A stretch of DNA of 64,000 bases from Ignavibacteria bacterium (GCA_016707005.1 JADJIQ010000002.1:806001-870000); one strand, 5' to 3'. Shown: positions 1 to 9,397, numbered from the stretch's first letter. Numbers and translations: made by a program. The notes: a model not told the origin generated them from the letters alone.

Positions 1-1
1 C

Positions 2-3000
2 CCGGTGAAGGGTGTACTGGCATCCGTGAATTCTGCCTACGTGAAGCTGGCAAAGGAATTCGCAACAGCACCGAAGATCGAGATGATCAAGTCTGTAGCC
101 AAGGACACAAAGTCAAGCTTTGGTGGTCCTGCCGCACTCCCAAAGGTGATGGACCTCATGAAGGATCTCACACCGAATGATGAAGAAGAGAATAATCTGC
201 GTCAGCTCAAGAGTGCCTTCGAAAAAGACGGCATGGCGCAAACAGCCAAGAGCCTCAACCAAAGCGAGACATCCAAGAACCCCGTACGTGGCATCAAGGG
301 CGGTCAGGTAGAAGTTCCGTCGAGCCCCGAGACGATGATGTATCGTCCGGTTAACATGACGTCTCCTGTTGGCGGACTCCTCATGGCCGAGGTCTTTCAC
401 ACAGCACGCAATTACAGCAAGGACAAGCCGGGTGTTGGCAAAGGGGCCAAGGTGCAACGTCGCGTAGAGCGTGCCAAGATCGCACGCCCATCCTACGACT
501 TCCATCAAGTGGTCTCGCTCATGCGCGAGTATCCGATCATGCTTCGCAAGCTCGGCATCGTTCAGCATGTGGAGTTTGAGATCCCGAGTGGGTTTGATGA
601 CGTAAGCAAGGTCCGTTGTCTCGTCGATTTTCCATCCCCACAACTCCCCGGCACAAAGAACACATCGCCCTGGGTAGCCTATCGACTTGATCGTTCTGGT
701 TCACCGCAATATTGGCAGTTCCTGCCTCGCCCCCTACCCGAGTCTGAGATCAAGGGGGCTGTCCTTTGCCTCGATGATGCGAGTCACTTCGACATCATCC
801 AGGTCGATGTAGATGCAGCTGCGATCAAGACGCTGCAGTACACTCGCGGCATGATGCATCGAGCAAAGAAGACCTTCAACACAAGAGATTCTGCGTCCGA
901 TGCATCGCCTCCAACGGTGCGTGGCACAGGTCTGCAACTCATCCGCGTCAATCGCGGTTTGAAGCTCGCCAAAGCCATCATCAGGAATGCCCAGAACTAC
1001 AACAAGATCGTTGCGAATACAGAGGTAACGCTGTATGCGGATGACCTTCTGCGTGGATTCCGCGTGGATGTGTGGGACGACGTTTCGAAGAAGTGGCACT
1101 CATTGATGCGACGGAACGCAACGTATACCTTCCCAAAAGCAACGGGCGACTTGAAGACAACCGGCGTTACTGTGCTTGATGAAGAAGGTGTGATGACGTT
1201 TGGCGCCTCACGTCCGGTTGGTTCCGATGATACGCCGTCGATGCGCGCCCTCTATGCCCACGAAACTGTGATGCAGTGGGAAGGTTGGAGTCTTGTAGCG
1301 CCACTCATCGGACAACACATTGGTGTAGAAGATGAGTTAGCACCAGAACAGAAGAAGGCATCGCCACCTGCCACGTTTGAGTACCAGATTGAGTCGGCAG
1401 TAACAGTCGTCAAGAACTCCCTCCCGCGTTTGCGCTATGGCAGAGGCTATCGCATGCGTGCACGTGTGGTGGATGTTGTTGGCAACGGTCCGTTGCTCAA
1501 CGAGCTCGCCCCCGACGACATCTCATGCACTACTGCTCTTGTGCGGTATCTGCGTTGGGATCCGATCTCTTCTCCGATGCTTGCTCTTCGCAAACATCCT
1601 GTGGAAGGCGAGTCGCTCGAACGTATGGTGGTTCGCAACTACAATGCCAGCGAGAACGATGCTGATGAAGTAGCTACAACAGAAGTTTCGGAACGTCACG
1701 TCTATCCGCCCCTTGCCGCGCAGCAGACTTGTGAACGTCACGGACTCTTTGACGTAACACCTACCGGCAAACTCAAGGGCGACGTAACAACGTACGACCT
1801 CATCGTGAAGAAGAGCGGTCAACTCCCTTCACGTTGGTATACACGTACTGTTACCGGAGACCTCAAGCCCGAAGCAACAGACAACGTTCCACCGGCAGGC
1901 GACGCTAAAGAGAACGCGATCAACTATCCGTATGTGCCCGGTGCATCCGCTGCGCCGCCATATCTGCCGGATCCGCTTGCACGAGGACTCACGCTCAGTG
2001 GTGTTCCCGGTGTTACGGCCGGACAGCTCATGGAAGTGACGCTTTCCGGTGTGAACATGGCAAGCATCAGCTCTGCTACCGGCGTGGCATCTATTGTCTT
2101 TGATGGCATGGATGTGTGGCCGGAGATCAGAAGCATCATCATCAAGCTTGCCGAAGGAACCGGCGCACCAACATGGGATGCCGCACAACGCACGCTCACG
2201 ATCCTTCTGCCAAAGGGTGAGCAGGCCTGGATCCTCTTCAGTAGCTCACTGGGTGAAAAGCAAGCAGACGCAGACATCAACCTTTCTCTCCTTGGACACA
2301 AGGGCACACTTCAGGCGGCTGGGATCGCAGCCGGCGCAATGGCGGCAGCATCACGCGGCTTGAATTGGTTGATCACACCGGGCAGGACCTTGCATCTTGT
2401 CCACGCAACACAGAAGCCCCTTAAAAAACCGGAAGTGAAAACGGCCAAGGTTGCACTTCGTGATTTTGGGTCGACGAATGCCACCATCGACATCACCGAG
2501 ACGTATGTTCATGGGCGTACAACACAGAAGATCGACATGAATGCCGAGTGGCTGATGAAGGAAGACAACCTGAACAAGAAGGGTCCGGAAGATCTTCAAC
2601 AACAGTCATACTTCTACGAGCAGCATGTTGAAGACAGACTCGTTGACAAACTTTCGAACGAGAAGACGCAAGAGTTTGGTGATACAAAACATCGTCACAT
2701 CACCTATGTACCTACGGCAACTACGCGGTTCCGTGAGTATCTGGCAGAGTCACTTCGCAAAGATCCTGCGAACCTCACACGCAAGGGCATCGGCAAGGCA
2801 CTCCACGTCCTCAGCACGAAACGTCCGGATTCTGTGAAGCTTCTCTATGTGATCCCATCATTCACATGGGTGGAGGAAGAGAAGAAGCTTGTAGGCAATT
2901 CTGTTACGTCAACTCGCAAAGGTGGTGGACTTCGCATTTGGATGGAACGTCCATGGTACTCCTCCGGCAACGAAGAGATGGTAGGCATCATTCTCTACAC

Positions 3001-3919
3001 CGGACAGAAGTACAAGCCCGGCAGTGGCGGTGGTGGTGGCAAAGACTTCAAGGGCAACTTCTACAGTAAGGGGCTTGGCATTGGCGCATCGAAAGGCACC
3101 GTGCTGAGCGGACTTACAAATGTGAAGGTGGATATTCCGGAGAGTCACTCACCATTTGTAACGCAGTGGGGACTTGATCCCGTGTGGCTCAGTGCGCCAA
3201 CTCCATCAGATTCCACACCCGTTGTTGCAAACTTCAGCGATGCCGATCATGTAGAGAGCGGTGTGAGTCTCGAAGAGCTTGGCATAACAGAGCGATTCAC
3301 AGTGGTTGCCTACAAACCGAAGTACGACGAAGACCGTCAGCTCTGGTATTGCGACGTAACGATCGACCCCGGCCAGTCCTACTACCCGTTCATTCGTCTT
3401 GCCCTTGTGCGCTTCCAGCCATATTCGCTTGATGATGATTCAACGGGCAGAGACGTGTATTGCTCACGTGCAGTACTCTCTGAATTCTGTCAGCTCGCAC
3501 CTGACCGTCAAGCAACTGCGACCATCGATACAGACCGCCAATCCATCAACATTCAGGTGGTAGGTCCAACCTATCGCATCAACACCACCGGTCAGACCGG
3601 AAGTGATATTGAAGTGACCATCGAAAAACGTGATGCCGCCGCCGGCGGTGAAGACATCGGCTGGACACCTGTCACAACACAACGTCTCGACCGACTCTCC
3701 GCCGCCAACATGTGGGGCGGCACCCTTCGCGTTCCAAGTGGCATCGACGGAGTACAACATCGCGTTGTGATCAAGGAGTACGAACAGTTCTACTCCGATC
3801 CGCTTGACAATCGCAAACGTGAAGGCAGCCTCGGCCTCAAATCAGCAAGTGGAGGGGGCGACATGGAATTCACCCTCGACCGCCGCATCGTCTACGCCGA
3901 CGTCCTCCCCCTCTTCTAG
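2..3919 (+). CDS. Large uncharacterised protein, 5' end possibly outside window
   Basis: I do not recognise this protein of at least 1304 residues. The frame is open to the left edge, so the GTG at 5 may not be the true start. No signal peptide or membrane segment is visible. The N-terminal third has charged helical segments and a motif with key residues YDFH...YPIMLRKLG (about residues 163-185). The middle has beta-like stretches such as ADDLLRGFRVDVWD (about 346) and RYGRGYRMRARVVD (about 478). A glycine-rich turn GSGGGGGK lies near residue 1010. It could be a structural or repeat-built surface or tail-like protein, but nothing in the sequence fixes a function. Its stop codon TAG is the first unit of an 8-bp repeat array that runs to the next start codon. 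Confidence 0.85.
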   Translation, partial: PVKGVLASVNSAYVKLAKEFATAPKIEMIKSVAKDTKSSFGGPAALPKVMDLMKDLTPNDEEENNLRQLKSAFEKDGMAQTAKSLNQSETSKNPVRGIKGGQVEVPSSPETMMYRPVNMTSPVGGLLMAEVFHTARNYSKDKPGVGKGAKVQRRVERAKIARPSYDFHQVVSLMREYPIMLRKLGIVQHVEFEIPSGFDDVSKVRCLVDFPSPQLPGTKNTSPWVAYRLDRSGSPQYWQFLPRPLPESEIKGAVLCLDDASHFDIIQVDVDAAAIKTLQYTRGMMHRAKKTFNTRDSASDASPPTVRGTGLQLIRVNRGLKLAKAIIRNAQNYNKIVANTEVTLYADDLLRGFRVDVWDDVSKKWHSLMRRNATYTFPKATGDLKTTGVTVLDEEGVMTFGASRPVGSDDTPSMRALYAHETVMQWEGWSLVAPLIGQHIGVEDELAPEQKKASPPATFEYQIESAVTVVKNSLPRLRYGRGYRMRARVVDVVGNGPLLNELAPDDISCTTALVRYLRWDPISSPMLALRKHPVEGESLERMVVRNYNASENDADEVATTEVSERHVYPPLAAQQTCERHGLFDVTPTGKLKGDVTTYDLIVKKSGQLPSRWYTRTVTGDLKPEATDNVPPAGDAKENAINYPYVPGASAAPPYLPDPLARGLTLSGVPGVTAGQLMEVTLSGVNMASISSATGVASIVFDGMDVWPEIRSIIIKLAEGTGAPTWDAAQRTLTILLPKGEQAWILFSSSLGEKQADADINLSLLGHKGTLQAAGIAAGAMAAASRGLNWLITPGRTLHLVHATQKPLKKPEVKTAKVALRDFGSTNATIDITETYVHGRTTQKIDMNAEWLMKEDNLNKKGPEDLQQQSYFYEQHVEDRLVDKLSNEKTQEFGDTKHRHITYVPTATTRFREYLAESLRKDPANLTRKGIGKALHVLSTKRPDSVKLLYVIPSFTWVEEEKKLVGNSVTSTRKGGGLRIWMERPWYSSGNEEMVGIILYTGQKYKPGSGGGGGKDFKGNFYSKGLGIGASKGTVLSGLTNVKVDIPESHSPFVTQWGLDPVWLSAPTPSDSTPVVANFSDADHVESGVSLEELGITERFTVVAYKPKYDEDRQLWYCDVTIDPGQSYYPFIRLALVRFQPYSLDDDSTGRDVYCSRAVLSEFCQLAPDRQATATIDTDRQSINIQVVGPTYRINTTGQTGSDIEVTIEKRDAAAGGEDIGWTPVTTQRLDRLSAANMWGGTLRVPSGIDGVQHRVVIKEYEQFYSDPLDNRKREGSLGLKSASGGGDMEFTLDRRIVYADVLPLF

Positions 3920-4013
3920 CACTCTAGCACTCTAGCAATCTAGCACTCTAACAATCTAGCACTCTAACAATCTAGCACTCTAGCAATCTAGCACTCTAAC
4001 AATCTAGCACTCT
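3916..4013. repeat. 8-bp tandem array, CTAGCACT/CTAACAAT, 12 units
   Basis: Twelve units of exactly 8 bp, CTAGCACT alternating with CTAACAAT and CTAGCAAT, fill the whole gap between two genes. The first unit contains the TAG stop of the upstream gene and the last is followed by CT and the ATG at 4014. No Shine-Dalgarno or TAnnTTTG promoter box is visible between the array and the start codon. Confidence 0.95.
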
Positions 4014-5003
4014 ATGAAACTCCTCAAGTGGATCGGCATCGTCATCGCCAGCATCATCCTCATCGTTGTTGTTGGCGGACTCCTTCTCTCTGACAAGGGG
4101 CATGTGGCTCGCACTGGTTTTGTGGACGCATCACCACGTCAGGTCAAAGCACTTGTCAACGACCTGAGTTTGATCAAGAGCTGGTCACCGTGGCTTGCCA
4201 TGGATACCAATGCAGTCCTCACATTCTCTGGTCCTACCAAGGGTGTCGGGGCCAAATACACGTGGGTCAGTGAAAAGCTCGACAATGGCTCCTACACCAT
4301 CGCATCCTCTACACCAGAGAAGATCGAGATCGACCTTGTCTTTGGCCAGATGGAACCCGCGTTGGCAACGTTCACATTTACACCGAAGGGCAACGGCACC
4401 GAGGTCACGTGGACACTGGATACCGACGCCAAGGGCAACATCTTCTCACGGTGGTTCAACGTCATGCTTGATCTGATGGTTGGCCCTGACTTCGAAAAAG
4501 GCATTGCCAGCATGTCATCCCCAGCCAAAAAGATCGCGATGGGCAAAATCGTCCAGATGGAAGAATACAACTGCGCAGGTGGTTTTGGTCTGGGCATCCG
4601 CTCAACCATCAAGGCCTCCGAGATCGGAACAACCTTGGCAAAGCACTACGGAGCCATCATGCAGTTCATGGCCCAGAACAACATCACCATGGAAGGCTAC
4701 CCAATGGCCATCTACCACACCTGGGATGGCAAGACAACAGATATGGAAGCAGTGATCCCCATCAAGGCACCTGCTAAGGGCAACGAGGCCATCCACCCTG
4801 TCATCCTCGACAAGGGGCCAATGATCATCGCTCACTACTACGGTCCGTATGAAGACTCTGAGATGGCCCATACCGCATGTCTGGCCTGGCTCAAAGAACA
4901 CGGCAAAACAGCCCGCTCAGCCCCCTTCGAAGAGTATGTAGGCGATCCCGGAACCGAGAAGGACCCGATGAAGTGGCTCACGAAGGTGTATTATAGTTAC
5001 TAG
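4014..5003 (+). CDS. SRPBCC domain fused to GyrI-like effector-binding domain, membrane-anchored
   Basis: A 329-residue protein. Residues 5-27 form one N-terminal hydrophobic segment, an uncleaved anchor or signal. About residues 30-165 read as an SRPBCC (START/polyketide-cyclase-like) lipid-binding fold: SPRQVKALVNDL, SWSPW, and TFTPKGNGTEVTW near the end of the domain. About residues 185-329 match the GyrI-like small-molecule binding domain (HYYGPYEDSEMAHTACLAWL and the terminal WLTKVYYSY). This domain pair is common in FCB bacteria and presumably binds a hydrophobic ligand; no catalytic site is known. The last codons TAT AGT TAC TAG belong to the repeat that fills the downstream gap. The start directly abuts the upstream array, so translation signals are unclear. 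Confidence 0.85.
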   Translation: MKLLKWIGIVIASIILIVVVGGLLLSDKGHVARTGFVDASPRQVKALVNDLSLIKSWSPWLAMDTNAVLTFSGPTKGVGAKYTWVSEKLDNGSYTIASSTPEKIEIDLVFGQMEPALATFTFTPKGNGTEVTWTLDTDAKGNIFSRWFNVMLDLMVGPDFEKGIASMSSPAKKIAMGKIVQMEEYNCAGGFGLGIRSTIKASEIGTTLAKHYGAIMQFMAQNNITMEGYPMAIYHTWDGKTTDMEAVIPIKAPAKGNEAIHPVILDKGPMIIAHYYGPYEDSEMAHTACLAWLKEHGKTARSAPFEEYVGDPGTEKDPMKWLTKVYYSY

Positions 5004-5113
5004 TAAGTCAGTTACTAGTTACTAGGTACTAGTTACTAGGGACAGGGTAACCGCGAATCCGGTAACTAGTAACTTGTAACTAGTAACTGGTAACTGGTAA
5101 CTGAGTAACTTCG
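4993..5113 (+). repeat. Inverted GTTACTAG / GTAACTAG array forming a long hairpin
   Basis: The gap between the SRPBCC gene and the next gene is made of 7-8 bp units. The left half is in GTTACTAG orientation and starts inside the upstream stop codon. The right half is in GTAACTAG orientation and ends in a -7-like box. The arms 5014-5036 and 5062-5084 are complementary at 21 of 23 positions with a 25-nt loop, so the transcript should fold into one long stem. Confidence 0.9.
5106..5113 (+). promoter_or_regulatory. -7-like promoter box TAACTTCG
   Basis: TAACTTCG fits TAnnTTTG with one mismatch. It lies 3 nt before the ATG at 5117 and is the last unit of the preceding GTAAC array. A transcript from here would be essentially leaderless. 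Confidence 0.45.
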
Positions 5114-5116
5114 CAA

Positions 5117-5668
5117 ATGAGTTTTAACGGCTGGCCTTTCAGGGTCTTTCTCTCGTTGTTTGCGGTTGGTGGTGTGATCTGGTTAGGTGCCAGTATTGCC
5201 CGGATGGTTGTAGGGTTTGACGTCTTCGTTCCCGGGACCCTCGTTTTTAAGCCGACACAGTCCGAGGCAGTTCGTGTACACACGATCTGGCTATTCACGT
5301 TGCTTGGTGGGTGGACCGGATGGTCCTTCCTCTTGGCAACGGTTGGAGGCGTGGGGACGGCAGTGATCGTCCGCAGGTCCTTCCGCACCCATGGATGGCT
5401 GTTGATGTCGGCCGTGCTTCTCATGCTCTTGATCCCTGTCCAAGCCTACGTGGCGTGGGAGGATTACCGACTCTGGACGTTCTTTGACCGAACCACGGGT
5501 ATGCCTTTGGCGCAGCCGGCGGAGATCATTGCGGCCTTTCTGAACCGTTATACAAACACAACAGTGAACATCTTGCTGGGCATGTCCCTGCTTGCCGCGC
5601 TCACGATGATCCTGTTCTGTACCATACGCCCCTTGCAACGACCTAACGCGGATCAAACGAAATCATGA
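5117..5668 (+). CDS. Four-helix integral membrane protein of unknown function
   Basis: A 183-residue protein with about four hydrophobic helices, near residues 9-32, 56-80, 93-112 and 147-168. Polar loops and a short basic tail (RPLQRPNADQTKS) separate and follow them. I do not recognise a family. The stop codon overlaps the start of the next gene (ATGA at 5665-5668), so it is probably the first gene of the run leading to era. A -7-like box sits directly upstream. The role is unknown; only an inner-membrane location is supported. Confidence 0.8.
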   Translation: MSFNGWPFRVFLSLFAVGGVIWLGASIARMVVGFDVFVPGTLVFKPTQSEAVRVHTIWLFTLLGGWTGWSFLLATVGGVGTAVIVRRSFRTHGWLLMSAVLLMLLIPVQAYVAWEDYRLWTFFDRTTGMPLAQPAEIIAAFLNRYTNTTVNILLGMSLLAALTMILFCTIRPLQRPNADQTKS

Positions 5669-5970
5669 AGGCAGAAAAGCTTCTCGAAGAATTGATGGCA
5701 CTTGCGAAGTCGCTTGACTACAACGTTCGGCGCGAATCCGGCACATTCCGTGGCGGCGCCTGTGTTGTCCACGAGCAACGTCTGATCATTCTCAACCGCT
5801 CCATGCCCCCAGAAGCAGCAGCAGTGATCCTTGCCCGCGCGCTGTGCAGGTTCGTTCCCGATGATCAGTTCATGAAACCGGCCATCCGAGAGATCATTGA
5901 GCGAGAACGTGCGTGGATAGAAGCCCATCCCGACGTGACGTTCCAACCGCAACCAACCGAGGCAGAGTGA
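5665..5970 (+). CDS. Small conserved-looking protein upstream of era
   Basis: A 101-residue soluble protein. It begins with an amphipathic helix (MKAEKLLEELMALAKSLDYN), has a central strand pair around GGACVVHEQRLIILN, and a C-terminal helix rich in Glu and Arg. No signal peptide or known catalytic motif is visible. It is translationally coupled on both sides: its ATG overlaps the stop of the membrane protein gene, and its TGA overlaps the GTG start of era. The tight coupling argues that it is a real gene. I cannot name a function. Confidence 0.75.
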   Translation: MKAEKLLEELMALAKSLDYNVRRESGTFRGGACVVHEQRLIILNRSMPPEAAAVILARALCRFVPDDQFMKPAIREIIERERAWIEAHPDVTFQPQPTEAE

Positions 5971-6857
5971 CACGTTTCGCAACCATCGCCCTGGTGGGAC
6001 GACCCAACGCCGGAAAATCTACGCTCATGAATGCCATCCTGGGCATGCACCTGAGCATCGTTACGAATAAGCCACAGACAACACGGAAACGTGTCCTGGG
6101 CATTCACACTGAAGGCGATACACAGCTGGTCTTTCTTGATACTCCCGGACTTCTTGCTCCAAAGTATCGGATGCAGAAGCACATGATGGGCTATGTGGAT
6201 GAGTCGCTGGATGCAGCGGACATCATCTGCGTGATCGTGGACGTCAAGAAGGCCTTTGAGCGCGGAAATGTCATCGACCCAATGTGGTCCGATGCCATCA
6301 CAAAGCGCAAAGTGCCGGTGATCCTCGTCCTCAACAAGATGGATGTCCTCGGCGTGCCCAAGGAAGCTGCCGTCCTGATGGAACAAGCACGTCTGAGCGG
6401 ACTCTTCGCCAAGGCCATTGCCATCAGCGCCAAGGACACCACCTTTGTGGAAGATCTTGTAAAGCTCTTGTGTGAACTCGCGCCGGAAGGTGAGTTTCAG
6501 TACGACACGGAGATCGTCTCGGACCAGCCGGACAGGTTCTTCGTTGCCGAGTTCATTCGTGAGGCCATCTTCAAGCAATTCTCCGAAGAGATCCCCTACG
6601 CTGCCGACGTCACCATCGCAGAGTTCAAGGAGCGTGAAGGGGGCAAGTGGTACATCGCTGCAGATATCGTTGTTGAGCGCGAGAACCAGAAGGCCATCCT
6701 CATCGGTGCCAAGGGTGGTGCGTTGAAACAGGTTGGAGAGGCTTCCAGAGCCACAATTGAGCAGCATCTTGGCATGCCGGTGTTCTTGGAGCTCTACGTC
6801 AAGGTCCGAAATGATTGGCGCAATGACCGCACTCAATTGGCAAGTCTTGGCTATTGA
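5967..6857 (+). CDS. era: GTPase Era, ribosome assembly factor
   Basis: Era is a GTPase that binds the 3' end of 16S rRNA during 30S maturation. The G domain shows G1 GRPNAGKST, G3 DTPG and G4 NKMD, followed by a C-terminal KH RNA-binding domain with GAKGGALK. I chose the GTG at 5967, which gives 296 residues, close to the usual 300, and a GTGA overlap with the upstream stop. A GTG at 5913 would add 18 residues with no counterpart in the family. It lies in the overlapping run of genes beginning at 5117. Confidence 0.95.
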   Translation: MTRFATIALVGRPNAGKSTLMNAILGMHLSIVTNKPQTTRKRVLGIHTEGDTQLVFLDTPGLLAPKYRMQKHMMGYVDESLDAADIICVIVDVKKAFERGNVIDPMWSDAITKRKVPVILVLNKMDVLGVPKEAAVLMEQARLSGLFAKAIAISAKDTTFVEDLVKLLCELAPEGEFQYDTEIVSDQPDRFFVAEFIREAIFKQFSEEIPYAADVTIAEFKEREGGKWYIAADIVVERENQKAILIGAKGGALKQVGEASRATIEQHLGMPVFLELYVKVRNDWRNDRTQLASLGY

Positions 6858-6883
6858 AGCCAATACCTCCCGTCGCCATCCGT

Positions 6884-6891
6884 TATCTTTG
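6884..6891 (+). promoter_or_regulatory. -7 promoter box TATCTTTG before bamD
   Basis: An exact match to TAnnTTTG, 6 nt before the ATG at 6898. It predicts a very short or absent 5' leader. I see no convincing -33 element at the usual distance. Confidence 0.55.
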
Positions 6892-6897
6892 CGGTCT

Positions 6898-7644
6898 ATG
6901 CCAGCCCCCTACCGAATATTTCTTGCCCTTTTCGCTATTTCGCTCTTCTCTTGTGCATCGTCTGACGAGGCAAAGAAGCAGCGGACTGTAGACGATGTTT
7001 GGGCCAGTGCCAAGAAGTCCTACGATGACGGCGATTGGCTTGATGCTCAGTCGGGTATGGAAGTGATCAAACTTCAATACCCCGCATCCCAATACGCCGA
7101 CGACGCCCAGTATTATCTGGCTGAGATCACGTTCGAACGCGGTGAGTTCATCATGGCGGCGTTCAATTACAATCTGATCAGACGTTCCTATCCGTCGAGT
7201 GAGTTCGTACGACCTGCGATGTACAAGACCGCACTCTGCTACGACAAGATCTCGTTGCCGGCTGACCGCGATCAAGAGAATACGCGCAAGGCCTTGCAGG
7301 CCTATGCAGACTATCAAGCGATGTTCATGAGCGACTCGCTCTCTCGCGAGGCAGCCGTGCGCACACGGGAACTGCGAGACCGACTTGCTGAGCGGAACTG
7401 GATCATCGCCGAACACTACATGCGCACCCAGGCACGTCGTGCAGCTTCGATTCATCTTGATGCGATCATTGATGAATACCCCGACTCCAAGTGGCTCGAA
7501 AAGGCAATGGTACTGAAGCTGCAGATCCTTGAGTGGCAGGAGAAGAACGATGATGCACGCACATTGATCGCGATGTATCGTCGAATGGTGAAGGATCCGC
7601 AGCTCAAGGACGATGTTGACGAAATTGAAAAAGGACTTCCGTGA
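6898..7644 (+). CDS. bamD: Outer membrane assembly lipoprotein BamD
   Basis: BamD is the essential lipoprotein partner of BamA in outer-membrane beta-barrel insertion. The 248-residue product has a lipoprotein signal (MPAPYRIFLALFAISLFSC, lipid on Cys19). Tandem TPR-like helices follow, with the family pattern YDDGDWLDAQSGMEVIKLQYP and YPSSEFVRPAMYKTALCY. The start at 6898 is chosen because it gives the signal peptide directly; an earlier in-frame start lies inside era. A -7 box stands 6 nt upstream. The next gene overlaps by GTGA, so bamD probably opens a transcription unit running through the T9SS plug gene. Confidence 0.92.
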   Translation: MPAPYRIFLALFAISLFSCASSDEAKKQRTVDDVWASAKKSYDDGDWLDAQSGMEVIKLQYPASQYADDAQYYLAEITFERGEFIMAAFNYNLIRRSYPSSEFVRPAMYKTALCYDKISLPADRDQENTRKALQAYADYQAMFMSDSLSREAAVRTRELRDRLAERNWIIAEHYMRTQARRAASIHLDAIIDEYPDSKWLEKAMVLKLQILEWQEKNDDARTLIAMYRRMVKDPQLKDDVDEIEKGLP

Positions 7645-8120
7645 AAACCCCTGAAGAGAGCGTCGTTGTCATGACGGAGCTTGTGCTCCCGAACGACACC
7701 AATTACCTTGGCAATCTCCTTGGCGGACGCCTTATGCACTGGGTGGACATCGCCGCAGCGCTCAGCGCGCAACGCCACAGCAGCAAGGTCTGCGTAACAG
7801 CATCAGTAGACGAGATCAGTTTCAACGAGCCGATCAAACTCGGTCACGTGGTCCACATCCGCTCCGTTCTTACCCGTGCCTTCCGCACATCGATGGAAGT
7901 GTACGTTGAGGTTTGGCGCGAAGACCCGTTGCATGGCACCCGTACACGTACGTCGGAAGCCTATCTCACGTTTGTGGCCATTGATCAATATGGCAAGCCC
8001 CTTCCCGCACCTCCTCTCGAGCCCGTAACGGATGACGAGAAACGTCGGTTCGAAGAAGCCGCCATCCGCAGAGAAAACCGTCTTCGTGCTCGCGAGACGA
8101 TGAAGGCCTTACGCGGATGA
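7641..8120 (+). CDS. Acyl-CoA thioesterase, hotdog fold (YciA/BACH type)
   Basis: A 159-residue single hotdog-domain protein. The active-site helix reads NYLGNLLGGRLMHWVDIAAALSA, with the family's Asn/Gly-Gly/Asp pattern, and a later strand carries VTASVDEISFNEPI. The expected activity is hydrolysis of acyl-CoA to free acid and CoA in the cytoplasm; the chain-length preference cannot be read. The GTG start at 7641 overlaps the bamD stop (GTGA), and its own stop overlaps the next gene by ATGA, so all three should be co-translated. The charged C-terminal helix (about residues 125-159) is typical of this subfamily. Confidence 0.88.
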   Translation: MKTPEESVVVMTELVLPNDTNYLGNLLGGRLMHWVDIAAALSAQRHSSKVCVTASVDEISFNEPIKLGHVVHIRSVLTRAFRTSMEVYVEVWREDPLHGTRTRTSEAYLTFVAIDQYGKPLPAPPLEPVTDDEKRRFEEAAIRRENRLRARETMKALRG

Positions 8121-9397
8121 TCCGATGGGTGCTCGTTGGACTTGTTGTGGCATCAACCATTGGTTGGTCCCAGGATGAGATCCCAACTGTGCGCATGATC
8201 CGCGCATACGGCGGCAATAATGAGAGTCTGCCACCCATCGTGATGATGGATAAGGACGTCGACAAGAACGTGGGTTCAGAGTTTGCCACCATTGAGTTCG
8301 ATCTCACTGCGCAGACCATTCCCAATGTCTACGCGCGCATCACGCATTGCAAGGCCGATTGGTCGCCCGACGATAACGGCTTTCTTACGGATGTAACCAA
8401 CCGCTCAAGTATCGTCGATTGGACACTCGCTCCCGAGCGATCCAAGTATTATCGATATCGCGGGAAGATGCAGATCCCAAACCCTCAAACATCGCTTCGT
8501 TTCAGCGGCAACTGGCTCGTTACGCTCCACGATCTCAACACCGATGCCGTGTTGGGTCAGACCAGGATCTTTGCCGTGCAGAAACGCGCAGCCATGTCGC
8601 TGGCCTTTATGACGGACTTCTACGAACCCGTCAAACGTGTAAGCTCCATCGCCTATACCATCGAAGCCACTGTTACTGAGCCAACCGGTGATCTCCTCAC
8701 CAACAACCTTCACACCGTAACGTTCTACCGCAACAATCGATGGAACGAACCCTTCATTGTTTCCGAGCGTGCTCCGTGGGATGTGAACCCTCGCGGTATA
8801 GGCAGTGCCATTGTTGGAATTCTGAATGGCGGCAAGGTGTTCCGTGTATCACGACTTCCCGCACAGAATGAATACCGCATTCTTGATCTCTCCGATCAGT
8901 CGCGATACCCCTTTACCGGTCAACCCGTTCGTATGCCTCTTAGCGATCTCCGTCGCAACGGCATGTTCTACGAACGTTCTGATGATGGCGCTCTTGTGAC
9001 AACCATGATCTCCGGGTACAGCGATGAATACGTGCCAGTGGAGATACTTCTTGATCCCGCACCTGGCGGACCAAGTGAAGATGACGTGTTCGTTGTGGGG
9101 TCGTTCAATCAGTGGAAGCCCGACAAGTCGTGGATGATGTATTTCGACGAAGAGCTGCGACTCTACCGATGTCGGCAATGGCTACGTCGCGGCAGACACA
9201 ACTACCTCTACGCCACCGGTCGCCTCAGCGCCGACGCCGACCAGATCCTCGATCTCACCTACGAAGAATTCGAAGGCAACACCGCCTCCGCCTCCAACAG
9301 CTTCGTTGCCTTCGCCTACTACCGCGAGCTCGACTACGGCGGCTATGACGGCATCGTTGCCGTGACTGCGTCGAACATCTATACGTCAGGACGATAG
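8117..9397 (+). CDS. Type IX secretion plug-like protein (DUF5103 family)
   Basis: A 426-residue exported protein with signal peptide MIRWVLVGLVVASTIGWSQ. About residues 20-155 match the first plug domain (RMIRAYGG, ARITHCKADWSPDDNG, DWTLAPERSKYYRYRG). The C-terminal part, from about residue 310, is an Ig-like/E-set module with VVGSFNQWKPD and YLYATGRL. In Bacteroidota the plug protein closes the outer-membrane SprA channel when no substrate is engaged, which fits the T9SS-tailed proteins in this window. It is translationally coupled to the thioesterase. The stop TAG is the first base step of two GTAACTYY units leading to ruvB. Confidence 0.8.
   Translation: MIRWVLVGLVVASTIGWSQDEIPTVRMIRAYGGNNESLPPIVMMDKDVDKNVGSEFATIEFDLTAQTIPNVYARITHCKADWSPDDNGFLTDVTNRSSIVDWTLAPERSKYYRYRGKMQIPNPQTSLRFSGNWLVTLHDLNTDAVLGQTRIFAVQKRAAMSLAFMTDFYEPVKRVSSIAYTIEATVTEPTGDLLTNNLHTVTFYRNNRWNEPFIVSERAPWDVNPRGIGSAIVGILNGGKVFRVSRLPAQNEYRILDLSDQSRYPFTGQPVRMPLSDLRRNGMFYERSDDGALVTTMISGYSDEYVPVEILLDPAPGGPSEDDVFVVGSFNQWKPDKSWMMYFDEELRLYRCRQWLRRGRHNYLYATGRLSADADQILDLTYEEFEGNTASASNSFVAFAYYRELDYGGYDGIVAVTASNIYTSGR

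Noticed and set aside
5865..6863. 332-codon minus-strand frame opposite era
   Set aside because: Covers era exactly in antisense; era has all G motifs and a KH domain.
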